From: Flavobacterium sp. 5
Lineage (GTDB): Bacteria > Bacteroidota > Bacteroidia > Flavobacteriales > Flavobacteriaceae
Reading direction: 5' to 3'
Assembly: GCF_002813295.1 (NCBI RefSeq)
Contig: NZ_PHUE01000001.1
Span: 4,712,001 to 4,776,000, forward strand
DNA: 64,000 nt
The translations under genes and the position numbers were made by a program. Positions 8,088-16,100 of this stretch are shown here, piece after piece (position 1 is the first letter of the stretch; each line of letters begins with the position of its first letter). The notes under the pieces are model-generated. The model had not been told where the DNA came from, did not search any database, and was given only the letters and a program-made list of their open reading frames with translations.

Positions 8088-9626
8088 TTAAAATCCTAAC
8101 TCCACTAAATATTGTTTCATTTTGTATTCAACGGCAACCAATTCATTTTTTAATGAAAGAATAGTTTGTTGTGTTGCTTTAACATCAATAGCTTCTTCTT
8201 CTTCAAAAGTATCTACATAACGAGGAATATTAAGGTTATAATCGTTATCTTGTAAATCTTTGATGGTTGCTCTAAAAGCATATTTATCTTCTACTACAAC
8301 ACCGTTTTCAGAAGTTAAAGGAGTTGCGTTTTTAAAATCAACATAAGTAGTAACGATTTTATTAATGTCACTTACTTTTTCGTTATCACGCAGTTTATTT
8401 TGATTTTTTCCTGCTTCATAACCTTTACTTGCATCAATAAATAAAACATCTGTATTATTTTCTTTGGCTTTGTTAAAGATTAAAATAGATGCTGGAATAC
8501 CTGTTCCAAAAAACAAATTGGCAGGTAATCCAATAACCGCTTCTAAAAGATTTTCTTCTATTAATTGTTGGCGAATTTTGCCTTCGCTACTACCACGAAA
8601 CAAAACACCGTGTGGCATAATAACCCCAACACGTCCTGTATCTTCATAAGTTGTTTCAATCATATGACTGATAAACGCATAATCGCCTTTACTTTTTGGA
8701 GGAATGCCTCTGTGGTAACGGTTGTGCATATCAGCAATAGCAGTCTCCGCACCCCATTTGTCTAACGAGAATGGAGGATTTGCGGTAACGATGTTGAACT
8801 TCATTAAATTATCTCCTTCTAATAAACGAGGATTATTTAAAGTATCTCCCCATTCTATAGTAGCATCGTCAATCTCGTGCAAAAACATATTCATTCGAGC
8901 CAATGCCCAAGTGCTTCCGTTTACTTCTTGACCGTACAAAGCAAAGTTATTGCTTCCTACTTCTTTTGCCATTTTTATTAATAATGATGCACTTCCGCAA
9001 GCGGGATCACATATTCTGTCTCCTGGTTGTGGGTCTAATAATTTGGCTAAAAGTGTAGATACTTCGCTAGGTGTATAAAACTCGCCCGATTTCTTGCCTT
9101 CTTCTCCTGCAAACATCGAAATAAGATATTCGTAAGCATCACCAATAATATCATTACCATCTAAATGTGAAGGCTGTAAGTCCATTGCAGCAAAGTCAAC
9201 TAATAGATTTTTTAGTCTTCTGTTTCTGTCTTTAGTTTGTCCTAGATTATTTTCAGAATTAAAATCAATACTTCTGAAAACACGGTCCAATTTACTTCTG
9301 TTGGCATCCTCAATACGTTCTAATGAAGTATTGATTAATTCACCTAAATTAGGTTCGTTTCTGTTTTCAAATAAGAATTCGAAAGTGGCATTTTCTGGAA
9401 GTTTAAAACGCTCATTAGCCAAAGCTCTTTCAACACGTGTTGTATCTCCGTTGTATTTTTCGGCATAAAAGTTCTTTTTATCTTTCCAAACATCAGAAAC
9501 GTATTTCACAAAAAGCATTGTTAATACATAATCTTTGTATTGTCCGCTACTTAATACACCTCTAAAAGTGTCACAAGCTTTCCAAACGATTTGATTTATT
9601 TCTTTTTGCGTGATTTTATTTTCCAT
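8088..9626 (-). CDS. hsdM: Type I restriction-modification methylase subunit (HsdM)
   Basis: This is an N6-adenine DNA methyltransferase of 512 residues, the usual size. An N-terminal helical HsdM domain covers about 1-145. GEFYTP at 181-186 and the S-adenosylmethionine loop DPACGSASLL at 207-216 are followed by the catalytic NPPF at 283-286. The downstream IMPHGVLFRG stretch is also typical. It overlaps the upstream half-specificity gene by 11 bp and is followed at once by hsdS, so expression is strongly coupled. All catalytic motifs are intact. Confidence 0.96.
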   Translation of the reverse strand: MENKITQKEINQIVWKACDTFRGVLSSGQYKDYVLTMLFVKYVSDVWKDKKNFYAEKYNGDTTRVERALANERFKLPENATFEFLFENRNEPNLGELINTSLERIEDANRSKLDRVFRSIDFNSENNLGQTKDRNRRLKNLLVDFAAMDLQPSHLDGNDIIGDAYEYLISMFAGEEGKKSGEFYTPSEVSTLLAKLLDPQPGDRICDPACGSASLLIKMAKEVGSNNFALYGQEVNGSTWALARMNMFLHEIDDATIEWGDTLNNPRLLEGDNLMKFNIVTANPPFSLDKWGAETAIADMHNRYHRGIPPKSKGDYAFISHMIETTYEDTGRVGVIMPHGVLFRGSSEGKIRQQLIEENLLEAVIGLPANLFFGTGIPASILIFNKAKENNTDVLFIDASKGYEAGKNQNKLRDNEKVSDINKIVTTYVDFKNATPLTSENGVVVEDKYAFRATIKDLQDNDYNLNIPRYVDTFEEEEAIDVKATQQTILSLKNELVAVEYKMKQYLVELGF

Positions 9627-10188
9627 ACTGACCTGTTACAATTTTATTAATTATACCTTGAAACAAGGCTTTTTTATTTTCTATAATTTGATTTGATAAT
9701 TTAATTTCTTCCGAATGTAAAGCACTGATTGTGGCAATTTTGTTTTGTAAATCTAAATCTGGCACATCAATTATAATACTTTCTAGCTCTCCTTTTCTAA
9801 TAGAAGGAATGGAACTGCCTGCACCCATACTTTGAAACTGACTTTGGTATTTTTGCGAATTGAAAAGTGTTGCAATATACTCTGGATTTACTTTAGTTTT
9901 TTTTGGTCTTATTACATAGAATATTGATGAAGCGATTGCAGGACCCATTGCTTTATTGTAAGTCCAGGCAAAGTTTCTAAAACCTTTACCCACAAAAAGC
10001 ACATCACCATCTTCTAATAAATGGCTTTCATTTTTATTGTCTAAATTTACAAAGGAATCAATATCACTTTGGAGATTGCCAAAATCATCAAAATTTTTAG
10101 CTTGCAAGTATTTAGCAAAACCTTTTTCAAGAGATTTTACATAAAACCCAAACTTAATAGTAGCAATATCTTTTAATTGTTTTTGCAT
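9616..10188 (-). CDS. Half-length HsdS-like protein with a single target-recognition domain
   Basis: At 190 residues it has one recognition domain (about 1-140) and one conserved distal helix (LQNKIATISALHSEEIKLSNQ to the FQGIINKIVTGQYG end), which is half the plan of a normal HsdS. It is the first gene of the restriction operon, and its last codons overlap the hsdM start. Half-S proteins can pair as homodimers to make a working specificity subunit that reads a symmetric target, so this gene could give the system a second DNA specificity besides the full hsdS. It could instead be a truncated relic, but its in-frame overlap with hsdM and intact C-terminus argue that it is functional. Confidence 0.82.
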   Translation of the reverse strand: MQKQLKDIATIKFGFYVKSLEKGFAKYLQAKNFDDFGNLQSDIDSFVNLDNKNESHLLEDGDVLFVGKGFRNFAWTYNKAMGPAIASSIFYVIRPKKTKVNPEYIATLFNSQKYQSQFQSMGAGSSIPSIRKGELESIIIDVPDLDLQNKIATISALHSEEIKLSNQIIENKKALFQGIINKIVTGQYGK

Positions 10189-10196
10189 CTAAACTA

Positions 10197-10280
10197 TTTT
10201 GTAGAGTGTTTCAATTTTTTTACAAAGATATATAAAATATTTAAACATCCTAATAAATATTTTTGTAGAGTTATTCAAAT
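10197..10280 (+). repeat. Pair of direct repeats flanking the restriction promoter (candidate operators)
   Basis: TTTTGTAGAGTGTTTCAAT (10197-10215) and TTTTGTAGAGTTATTCAAAT (10261-10280) match at nearly all positions except two central bases. They are 64 bp apart and bracket the predicted -7 box. The arrangement suggests binding sites for a regulator, possibly the XRE protein encoded just upstream. Confidence 0.5.
10223..10230 (-). promoter_or_regulatory. Predicted -7 box of the restriction operon promoter
   Basis: On the minus strand the sequence is TATCTTTG, a perfect TAnnTTTG box, placing the start of transcription near 10217 and giving a leader of roughly 30 nt before the half-S start at 10188. 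No good TTG -33 element is seen at the right distance, which suggests a weak or activated promoter. Confidence 0.55.
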
Positions 10281-10387
10281 TTATAAACCAATAATATGTT
10301 TTTTTTAGTTAGAATGATTAAATGTGATATCAAACGAGATGTACTTCTTTGAAAAGCTTTATGTTACAAAAAGAAATTGTCCAAAAA

Positions 10388-10420
10388 CAAGAAAGAGACC
10401 CTTAACAGGTCCCTTTCTTG
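10388..10420 (-). terminator. Terminator after the XRE regulator
   Basis: The arms CAAGAAAG..GACC and GGTC..CTTTCTTG (12 pairs with one mismatch, 7-nt loop) are followed by TTTTTGG on the minus strand. The plus strand also has a T-run shortly after, so it may work both ways. Confidence 0.72.
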
Positions 10421-10442
10421 TAATTAATTATTTTTTTTAAAA

Positions 10443-10838
10443 CTATTTCTCTTTCAGTAATTTCTCTAAATATTCAACCTTTTCTTTTTCAGCCTGAACT
10501 AAACGTTCGTATAATTCAACCACTTTATCAAGAGGGTTAAAATTAGGTTGGATATTGACCGCATTAAGTGTCGAATTATCATGACTTGTAAAAGTATTAT
10601 TGATAACATTTAATACAGTTTCATCACTATAATTTTTAATTGCTTCTGCAGAAACACCTAAAACTTCAGCAATTACTTTTAGTTTCTCTTCATCAATAGT
10701 TTCACTTGCCTCAATGTTAGAAATGGATTGCTGGATTACTCCTATTGCTGTCGCCAACGCTTCCTGTTTCATCCCTCTAAGTTCTCTAATTCGGCCAATA
10801 TTTCTGCCAATATGTTTTGGTTTTGTTGCTGTGCTCAT
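10443..10838 (-). CDS. XRE-family (phage-type) helix-turn-helix regulator
   Basis: The protein has 131 residues. An XRE HTH domain covers about 11-66: RNIGRIRELRGMKQEALA, then VIQQSISNIEAS as recognition helix, then the usual LKVIAEVLGVSAEAI end. The last 35 residues (PLDKVVELYERLVQAEKEKVEYLEKLLKEK) form a predicted coiled coil that would serve for dimerisation. It lies upstream of the restriction operon and divergent from the HEPN-like operon. It is therefore a candidate controller of both, in the manner of C proteins that delay restriction. The predicted promoter box lies only 5 bp from the start codon, so the mRNA may be leaderless. Confidence 0.85.
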   Translation of the reverse strand: MSTATKPKHIGRNIGRIRELRGMKQEALATAIGVIQQSISNIEASETIDEEKLKVIAEVLGVSAEAIKNYSDETVLNVINNTFTSHDNSTLNAVNIQPNFNPLDKVVELYERLVQAEKEKVEYLEKLLKEK

Positions 10839-10842
10839 AGCT

Positions 10843-10916
10843 CAAAGGTATCTAAAATTGGTTGTAAAAAATAATTTTGGTAAAAAACAAGTTCGCTTTG
10901 GTAAGATACAATTGTA
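10843..10916. promoter_or_regulatory. Divergent regulatory region of the XRE gene and HEPN-like operon
   Basis: On the minus strand a perfect TACCTTTG box (10843-10850) abuts the XRE start. Plus-strand direct repeats TTTTGGTAAA (10875-10884) and CTTTGGTAAG (10896-10905) are 21 bp apart, i.e. two helical turns. A perfect palindrome TACAATTGTA follows at 10907-10916. These are plausible autoregulatory sites. Confidence 0.5.
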
Positions 10917-11008
10917 ATTAGTTCGGTACGGTACAATCGCTCACTTACTTGCAGGTCATAAACAAAAATACAAATTAAAAGTAAGGTTTAACGTGTAAAA
11001 GAGAAATT

Positions 11009-11875
11009 ATGAAAACAATCGACAAATTAGGTTTACAAATGCTTAGTGAAATCATTATGGAGAGCATTAGTACAAGTGGTATTTACTGTTTCGGAGAAAA
11101 AAAGCAAAGTCAAACGGTTCAAAACCCATTTCAGGAAACTGCTTCTGTTCAGGAAGAGCATACCCATTTCTATATATTGGTCTTTGCCAATGAATACGTT
11201 ATAAATGCGGTCACAGATATTAGCGATATAATAAAGACTAAAACTGAGGGACGTTACACGGTTACGTTGTTACTGCATAAAGCAACAACAGTACAACATC
11301 TTGCACCACATCAATTGTATTTCTATCATGAGGTTATAACCAAAGGCAATAAAATTTATGAACATGAAAATGTGCCTCCAAACATAGCTTTCGATGAAAC
11401 ACCAAAACGCCAAATAAAGTATCTCCGTTCCCATTGGAACAACAGAAATATAGTGGCTGAAACTTTTTTGAGAAGCTTACGTCATGTTGACTATACGGAT
11501 TATGGATTTGTTCAGGAATCTATGATGCATATTGCTATAGAACAAACCTGCCTTGGACTCATTGATGTGTTCTTAGGTTATCGTCCTGATCATTTTTCAC
11601 TGCCATATCTATTTGATCTCTGTGAAATATTCACACCACTGGCCTCTGATCTCTTCCCGCGAACTACAATTGAAGATAAAAGACTTTTTGATTTATTAAA
11701 AGCGAATACTAGTGCACTTCGGTGGGTCAATTTAAAAAAATCATGTATCGTAGATACCGAGTTTCTAGAGAAAAGAAGCAATCTTTTCCACGAAAGAGCC
11801 TGCAGACTCATAGAATCCGAATTAGAACGTTTAGAGACTCTTGAACTTAATAGACAAAGTAATGGCAACAAATGA
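11009..11875 (+). CDS. Nucleotidyltransferase-like/HEPN-like fusion protein
   Basis: The protein has 288 residues. The N-terminal half (about 10-120) has the alternating strands of MNT-type nucleotidyltransferases: IYCFG, then HFYILVFA, then TVTLLLH, then a YHEVITKGNKIYE end. The catalytic GSx(n)DxD residues are not recognisable, so this half may be inactive. The C-terminal half (about 145-275) resembles a HEPN helical bundle: a QESMMHIAIEQTCLGLIDVF helix, then GYRPDHFSLPYLFDL, then a last helix with R256-x4-H261, which fits the HEPN RNase pattern Rx4-6H. It overlaps the next gene by 14 bp. MNT and HEPN proteins often form toxin-antitoxin or defence modules; that function is inferred here. 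Confidence 0.55.
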   Translation: MKTIDKLGLQMLSEIIMESISTSGIYCFGEKKQSQTVQNPFQETASVQEEHTHFYILVFANEYVINAVTDISDIIKTKTEGRYTVTLLLHKATTVQHLAPHQLYFYHEVITKGNKIYEHENVPPNIAFDETPKRQIKYLRSHWNNRNIVAETFLRSLRHVDYTDYGFVQESMMHIAIEQTCLGLIDVFLGYRPDHFSLPYLFDLCEIFTPLASDLFPRTTIEDKRLFDLLKANTSALRWVNLKKSCIVDTEFLEKRSNLFHERACRLIESELERLETLELNRQSNGNK

Positions 11876-12188
11876 AATTACAACATTAGAAGAGTTTAAA
11901 GATTTTGCTTCTTCTCATTTTGAAAAGCTAAAACCAGCAGAAAGTATTTACGACGGTTACATTCTAAAAATAAAAGTTTCAGGATATTCAGATATGATTA
12001 GAGTTGGAGAAAGTCTTATCAAATTATGTTTACACGTTGTTCACACGGATGCGTTGGATAATAAAGATTTAGATATTGGATCAGTAATGGAATTAGCCTT
12101 GCAGTTTTTCCCCCGCGCAGAAACTGAAGTACTCGAAGAGATACATCAAATGCTTATAAAGGATGCAAAGAATAAGGCGGATCAATAA
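11862..12188 (+). CDS. Small protein of unknown function, paralogue A
   Basis: Starting at the ATG at 11862 it has 108 residues; its first 14 bases overlap the end of the HEPN-like gene. No motif is recognised. The layout is a short helix (TLEEFKDFASSHFEKLKP), a beta-like stretch (YILKIKVSGYSDM), a long helix (IRVGESLIKLCLHVV) and a conserved end (DIGSVMELALQFFPRAETEVLEEI). The following gene repeats this plan, so the two are paralogues. Cytoplasmic, acidic overall. Because it is coupled to the HEPN-like gene it may be its partner or antitoxin, but nothing in the sequence proves it. Confidence 0.72.
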   Translation: MATNEITTLEEFKDFASSHFEKLKPAESIYDGYILKIKVSGYSDMIRVGESLIKLCLHVVHTDALDNKDLDIGSVMELALQFFPRAETEVLEEIHQMLIKDAKNKADQ

Positions 12189-12254
12189 CTTAAAAGCAAT
12201 GAACATAAAGTTTTATCATTGATAACAACGATATAATAACTAACCTAAAATACA

Positions 12255-12611
12255 ATGATCATGGAAACAGATGAAATTAAGAACCTGGAGACTATTAAGG
12301 GATTAACTGCAGCTTATCTCAATACTTTGAAACCAGTTGATGGCAAAAGCAATATTCATACAGCACAAATAAGAGTGTATGATTATTACGAACTGTCCGC
12401 AGTTATTAGAAATCTACTAAAAATCTTCATTGTTGCTTTAGACCATGAAGCACCCGACATGCCAAGTACGATTGAAAGTAAGCCAATTGACGTTGGTCTT
12501 ATACTGGGAATCGCCCTGCAGTTATTTCCAATAGATGAATTCGAGCTGTTAAATGAGATCAGTACATTATTCCCAACAGATTATCAAAACTCAGATAAAA
12601 AAAAATCATAA
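12255..12611 (+). CDS. Small protein of unknown function, paralogue B
   Basis: The protein has 118 residues (116 if the second ATG at 12261 is used). It aligns along its whole length with the preceding 108-residue protein: LETIKGLTAAYLNTLKP matches LEEFKDFASSHFEKLKP, and IDVGLILGIALQLFPIDEFELLNEI matches LDIGSVMELALQFFPRAETEVLEEI. The pair arose by an old tandem duplication. It ends with a lysine-rich tail. A 66 bp gap separates it from paralogue A and a terminator lies downstream, so the three genes form one operon. Function unknown. Confidence 0.7.
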   Translation: MIMETDEIKNLETIKGLTAAYLNTLKPVDGKSNIHTAQIRVYDYYELSAVIRNLLKIFIVALDHEAPDMPSTIESKPIDVGLILGIALQLFPIDEFELLNEISTLFPTDYQNSDKKKS

Positions 12612-12677
12612 AACAAACGGCTGTACTTTCAGTACAGAGTGGCTTAGTTAGAATCGAAAAATACTTATATAAAAAAA

Positions 12678-12700
12678 ACTCCTTAATTTAATAAGGAGTT
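12678..12700. terminator. Bidirectional terminator between the HEPN-like operon and the M28 peptidase
   Basis: AACTCCTTA pairs with TAAGGAGTT, with T-rich runs on both sides. The same stem, in an almost identical form, follows the intact tRNA-Val at 35 kb and the remnant at 30.9 kb. Confidence 0.8.
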
Positions 12701-12701
12701 T

Positions 12702-12755
12702 TTTGTGAGCAATGAGAGATTTGAATCTAGAGACTCTAACCTTTGTAAACGCTTA
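12702..12755 (-). pseudogene. Decayed tRNA-Val-like remnant
   Basis: Compared with the intact tRNA-Val at 35013-35090 in the same orientation, the 3' acceptor (TGAGCAATGAG against TGGGCGATGAG), the T-arm (TTTGAATC against TTCGAACC) and the anticodon loop (TGTAAACG in both) line up with a short insertion. Stems no longer pair and the 3' end reads CACA instead of CCA, so it is not functional. It sits directly beside the shared terminator hairpin. Confidence 0.5.
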
Positions 12756-12765
12756 TGAAATGTTA

Positions 12766-14232
12766 TTATCTCTCCAATTTCACATCAGGCAATGTTTTAG
12801 GACGACCACTATCATTTGATAAAATCCAGCCGGTACGATACATCCATTCTGTCATTTTATGTAGTTTCAAGAAATCAATGTTTTCAGATTCATCCATTGG
12901 TGTGTGATATTGACTATGCAGTACACTTGTGAAAAATACTGCTGGAATTCCTTTTTTAGCATACGGTAAATGATCGGAACGGAAATAAAAATACTCTGGA
13001 TGTTCTGGTCTGTCCCAGAGTTTATCTAAATCGAATTTTGGACCTTCGTCATTTGCTTTTTTAGCAATCGCAACCAAATCTGAAGAGTTTTCGTGCGGTG
13101 AACTTGAACCTAATAAAGCAGCTTGATTTACATTATTTCTCCCAATCATATCTCCATTTAAAACAGCTACAATACTTTTTTCAGGAACAGTTGGATGCGA
13201 TGCATACCATCTGGAACCCAGCAAACCACGCTCTTCTGAGCCATGAAAAACAAATAATGCCGTTCTTTTTCCAGGTTGTTTTTTATACGCTCTTGCAATG
13301 GCTAACATGGCTACACAAGTACTCGCATTATCATCTGCTCCATTATAAATGGAATCCTTACCATATTTTTGTCTCACACCATCGTGATCTTGATGACCAC
13401 TGTAGAGAACATATTCATTCTTTAATTTCGCATCAGTTCCCGGTATCGTTCCAACAACATTTACAGATGGATATTTATAAGTTTCAGAAACAACTTCTGT
13501 AGATAAAAGATCTTTGGTTGTTTTTAAATACTCTAATTGATCACCATGTACCCAAAAAACAGGCATAGTGGAGCTAATTTTTTCACGCAGACCTTCAATT
13601 CCGTAAATACCTCTAGTCATTTGTGGTTCAACTTGAGACCAGCTCTCCTCTCCTAGTTTATCAGCAACCATAATCATTGCCGAAGCTCCTTTTTGGACTA
13701 AAAGATCATAGTATTTAGTTTTTACAAGACCGGGATAACGCCTGTCAAAAAGTGTAATCTCATCCGCAATTCCTTCTTTCGAAGCTAACAAAACAACTGC
13801 TTTCCCTTTTATATCAGCTTTCTCTATTTCTTCTTTTGTCGCTGCACCTAAATACAATAAAGGCGCTTCCACTTTTATATTTGTAGTTTCCGCTACAAGA
13901 ACTTCACTCCATAATTTATATTCTTTTGTACCAATCTTAAACTTTGTATTGGCCGTAACCTGATGCCTGTATAAATCAAAAAACTGAAAATAAGTTCCAT
14001 CATCACCTGCAGGAAGCATTCCAGCTTCTTTGGCTTTATTTGCCAGCCACATAGATACTTTTAATTCATCCAAAGTTCCGGCTTCACGACCATTAAAGTG
14101 ATCTCCAGCCATTTGATACATATCAGTTTTAAGATCTTTTTCTGTAATTGCTGAAACTAACGGTTTTTTAACGGTCTGAGAGAAAGCTATTCCTCCGGAG
14201 GCAAGCAAAACAAGGATCATTTTGTTTTTCAT
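12766..14232 (-). CDS. Secreted M28-family zinc aminopeptidase with PA domain
   Basis: The start at 14232 gives 488 residues and a clean signal peptide (MKNKMILVLLASGGIAFSQ); an upstream ATG would place it 12 residues further in. A protease-associated domain covers about 110-250. The M28 dinuclear zinc site is complete: H280 (SGHQDHDG), D300 (GADDNAST), the E333-E334 pair (HGSEERG), D361 (GDMIGR) and H443 (HSQYHTPMDE). These enzymes remove N-terminal residues from peptides in the periplasm or outside the cell. It is on the same strand as the mannan locus but separated by 114 bp. The codons end next to a tRNA-like remnant. Confidence 0.92.
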   Translation of the reverse strand: MKNKMILVLLASGGIAFSQTVKKPLVSAITEKDLKTDMYQMAGDHFNGREAGTLDELKVSMWLANKAKEAGMLPAGDDGTYFQFFDLYRHQVTANTKFKIGTKEYKLWSEVLVAETTNIKVEAPLLYLGAATKEEIEKADIKGKAVVLLASKEGIADEITLFDRRYPGLVKTKYYDLLVQKGASAMIMVADKLGEESWSQVEPQMTRGIYGIEGLREKISSTMPVFWVHGDQLEYLKTTKDLLSTEVVSETYKYPSVNVVGTIPGTDAKLKNEYVLYSGHQDHDGVRQKYGKDSIYNGADDNASTCVAMLAIARAYKKQPGKRTALFVFHGSEERGLLGSRWYASHPTVPEKSIVAVLNGDMIGRNNVNQAALLGSSSPHENSSDLVAIAKKANDEGPKFDLDKLWDRPEHPEYFYFRSDHLPYAKKGIPAVFFTSVLHSQYHTPMDESENIDFLKLHKMTEWMYRTGWILSNDSGRPKTLPDVKLER

Positions 14233-14346
14233 AGGTTTTAATTTAATACTCAAATTTAAGCATTTCAAGAGAAAACATTCCTATATTATCAATAAAAACA
14301 GCCTATAATAATTGTCAATGAATAGCAAACCTTCAAAACATTAATT

Positions 14347-14862
14347 TTATCTCCCAAAATCATCTTGCAGACGAACAATATCATCTTCGTCAGATGGATT
14401 TTCTGAGTCGGTATGCTGCCAAATTTCGGCTACTATTCCCCATGAATCTAATCCTATTAATCGATGGCGTTCCCCTTTTTCTAATTGTATAAATGCTCCA
14501 GGAGCAAGTTCTTGAATTTCACCTTCTTCATCTGTAGGACTAGTTTTTACTCCTACAATTCCAGCAATTACTTTCCATATTTCAGCTCTTCGGAAGTGGT
14601 ATTGCCATGATAATCTTTTATTAGGTGCAACCACCAAAAACTTTGGACTTAATTTGTTTGTAATTTTAATATTTTCCAGATCAAGATGAGGAAAAAATTT
14701 AGCTGCAAATTCTACTGCCTGATTTTCATCAATTACAAAAAAGCCTCCCCAAGGTCTGGTATCATCTTGTTTTATGATTGTAAAATTTTCTTTTTTTAAT
14801 TCAGCTGCAATTTGTTCAAAAACAACTTTTTTCTCTGTGGTATTCGATATATTGAAATTCAT
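14347..14862 (-). CDS. Cupin-type phosphomannose isomerase-like protein
   Basis: The protein has 171 residues. A single cupin barrel covers about 65-150, with metal-ligand-like residues in WQYHFRRAEIWKV (H88, E93) and later GERHRLIG (H132). This is the layout of type II mannose-6-phosphate isomerase C-terminal domains and sugar-phosphate cupins. The N-terminal extension includes DTRPWGGFFVID, which resembles the PWG motif of isomerases that act on hexose phosphates. As last gene of the mannan locus it probably converts mannose-6-phosphate to fructose-6-phosphate in the cytoplasm. The locus also has a class I enzyme, so the two may differ in substrate. Confidence 0.72.
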   Translation of the reverse strand: MNFNISNTTEKKVVFEQIAAELKKENFTIIKQDDTRPWGGFFVIDENQAVEFAAKFFPHLDLENIKITNKLSPKFLVVAPNKRLSWQYHFRRAEIWKVIAGIVGVKTSPTDEEGEIQELAPGAFIQLEKGERHRLIGLDSWGIVAEIWQHTDSENPSDEDDIVRLQDDFGR

Positions 14863-14901
14863 ATTTTTATTTTTAAAAGAAAAAAAGTATTTAATTATGA
14901 C

Positions 14902-16056
14902 TTATGCTTTTTCGGTATTCACTGCAAATGCGCAGTACAAAAGATAAACAGCACACAATAAAATAATAACTACTGAACCAACTTGTGATCCGAAAGTATC
15001 TGAAGCCATTCCCATAACAAAAGGAATTACTGCACCTCCAAAAACTCCTGTAATCATTAACCCAGAAATTTCATTAGCCTTTTCAGGACGCGATTGAAGT
15101 GCCATTGAAAACAGTATTGAAAAAACATTAGCAATAGCTAAACCAATGACTGCATAAATGGAAAAAATAGCTGCCTGATTTGTTATAAAAACAAGTGTAA
15201 TCAAGGCTAATACAGTTATAATAGTGGTTATTTTGAAGAAAACTTTCGGAGAATATTTTGCTAACAACCATACACCAATAAAAGATCCTGCAGTACGAAA
15301 AGCAAAATACATACTCGTTCCATAACTAGCATCAATAGTACTCATTCCACAACGTTCCATTAGGATTTTAGGTGCAGCTGTATTTACACCGACATCAATC
15401 CCTACCAAAAATACAATCCCTAAAAACAGAATTAAAATGCTTTTATCTTTCAAAAGACTAAATACACTTAGAAAGGAACTGACTTTATTAATTGATACTT
15501 CTTCCTGAATTGGTGTTGCCATTAACCATACAGTAGAAATTAATGTTATAACAGCATAAATTGGAAAAATATATTGCCAATTTCCTAATTGTGTAGCCGC
15601 ATAAGCCGCAATAAAAGGACCACAGAAAGATGAAATGGCTTTTACAAACTGACCTGCGGTAATATTTGAAGACAGTTTGTCTCCTTGTACCACATTGGTT
15701 AATAATGGATTTAAAGATACCTGTAAAATAGTATTAGCTATTCCAAGTAAGGCAAAAGCAATCAGGCATATTGTAAATGTATAACCAATTAGTGGTAAAA
15801 ACATGGCAATAATGGTGATAACATTGCTTAATAATACGGTACGTTTGCGACCAATAGCATTCATTAAAATTCCTGTTGGTACTGAAAAAAGTAAAAACAT
15901 TGAAAATAAAGCTACTGGAATCATGTTCGACATAGTATCACTTAACCCAAAATCTGCTTTTACATGTGTTGAAGTAATTCCTACTACATCACAAAAACCC
16001 ATTATAAAGAAGCCGAAGAGTACTGGGAGAACACTTGATAAATAATTATTTTTCAT
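14902..16056 (-). CDS. Sugar transporter of the major facilitator superfamily
   Basis: The protein has 384 residues with about 12 membrane helices, in the FucP/sugar-cation symporter style. The MFS loop signature is visible as GILMNAIGRKRTVLL (about 62-76). The first helix contains GFFIMGFCDVVGI, similar to the sugar MFS proteins in Bacteroidota carbohydrate loci. It follows GH92 by 44 bp on the same strand. In this context it should import the mannose freed in the periplasm into the cytoplasm. The substrate is inferred from the neighbours only. Confidence 0.88.
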   Translation of the reverse strand: MKNNYLSSVLPVLFGFFIMGFCDVVGITSTHVKADFGLSDTMSNMIPVALFSMFLLFSVPTGILMNAIGRKRTVLLSNVITIIAMFLPLIGYTFTICLIAFALLGIANTILQVSLNPLLTNVVQGDKLSSNITAGQFVKAISSFCGPFIAAYAATQLGNWQYIFPIYAVITLISTVWLMATPIQEEVSINKVSSFLSVFSLLKDKSILILFLGIVFLVGIDVGVNTAAPKILMERCGMSTIDASYGTSMYFAFRTAGSFIGVWLLAKYSPKVFFKITTIITVLALITLVFITNQAAIFSIYAVIGLAIANVFSILFSMALQSRPEKANEISGLMITGVFGGAVIPFVMGMASDTFGSQVGSVVIILLCAVYLLYCAFAVNTEKA

Positions 16057-16100
16057 GTATTTATAATTTAATTGTGTTTTTTTAATATTTAAAATAAGAT

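Noticed and set aside
10321..10442. A possible gene in the gap between the half-S gene and the XRE gene
   Set aside because: Only a promoter, repeats and a terminator are visible; no frame of useful length.
10906..10918. The TACAATTGTA palindrome as a site of the 50.9 kb XRE regulator
   Set aside because: It shares the core of the TTTAC-n4-GTAAA sites but lacks the outer bases, and one 10 bp palindrome is expected by chance in AT-rich DNA.
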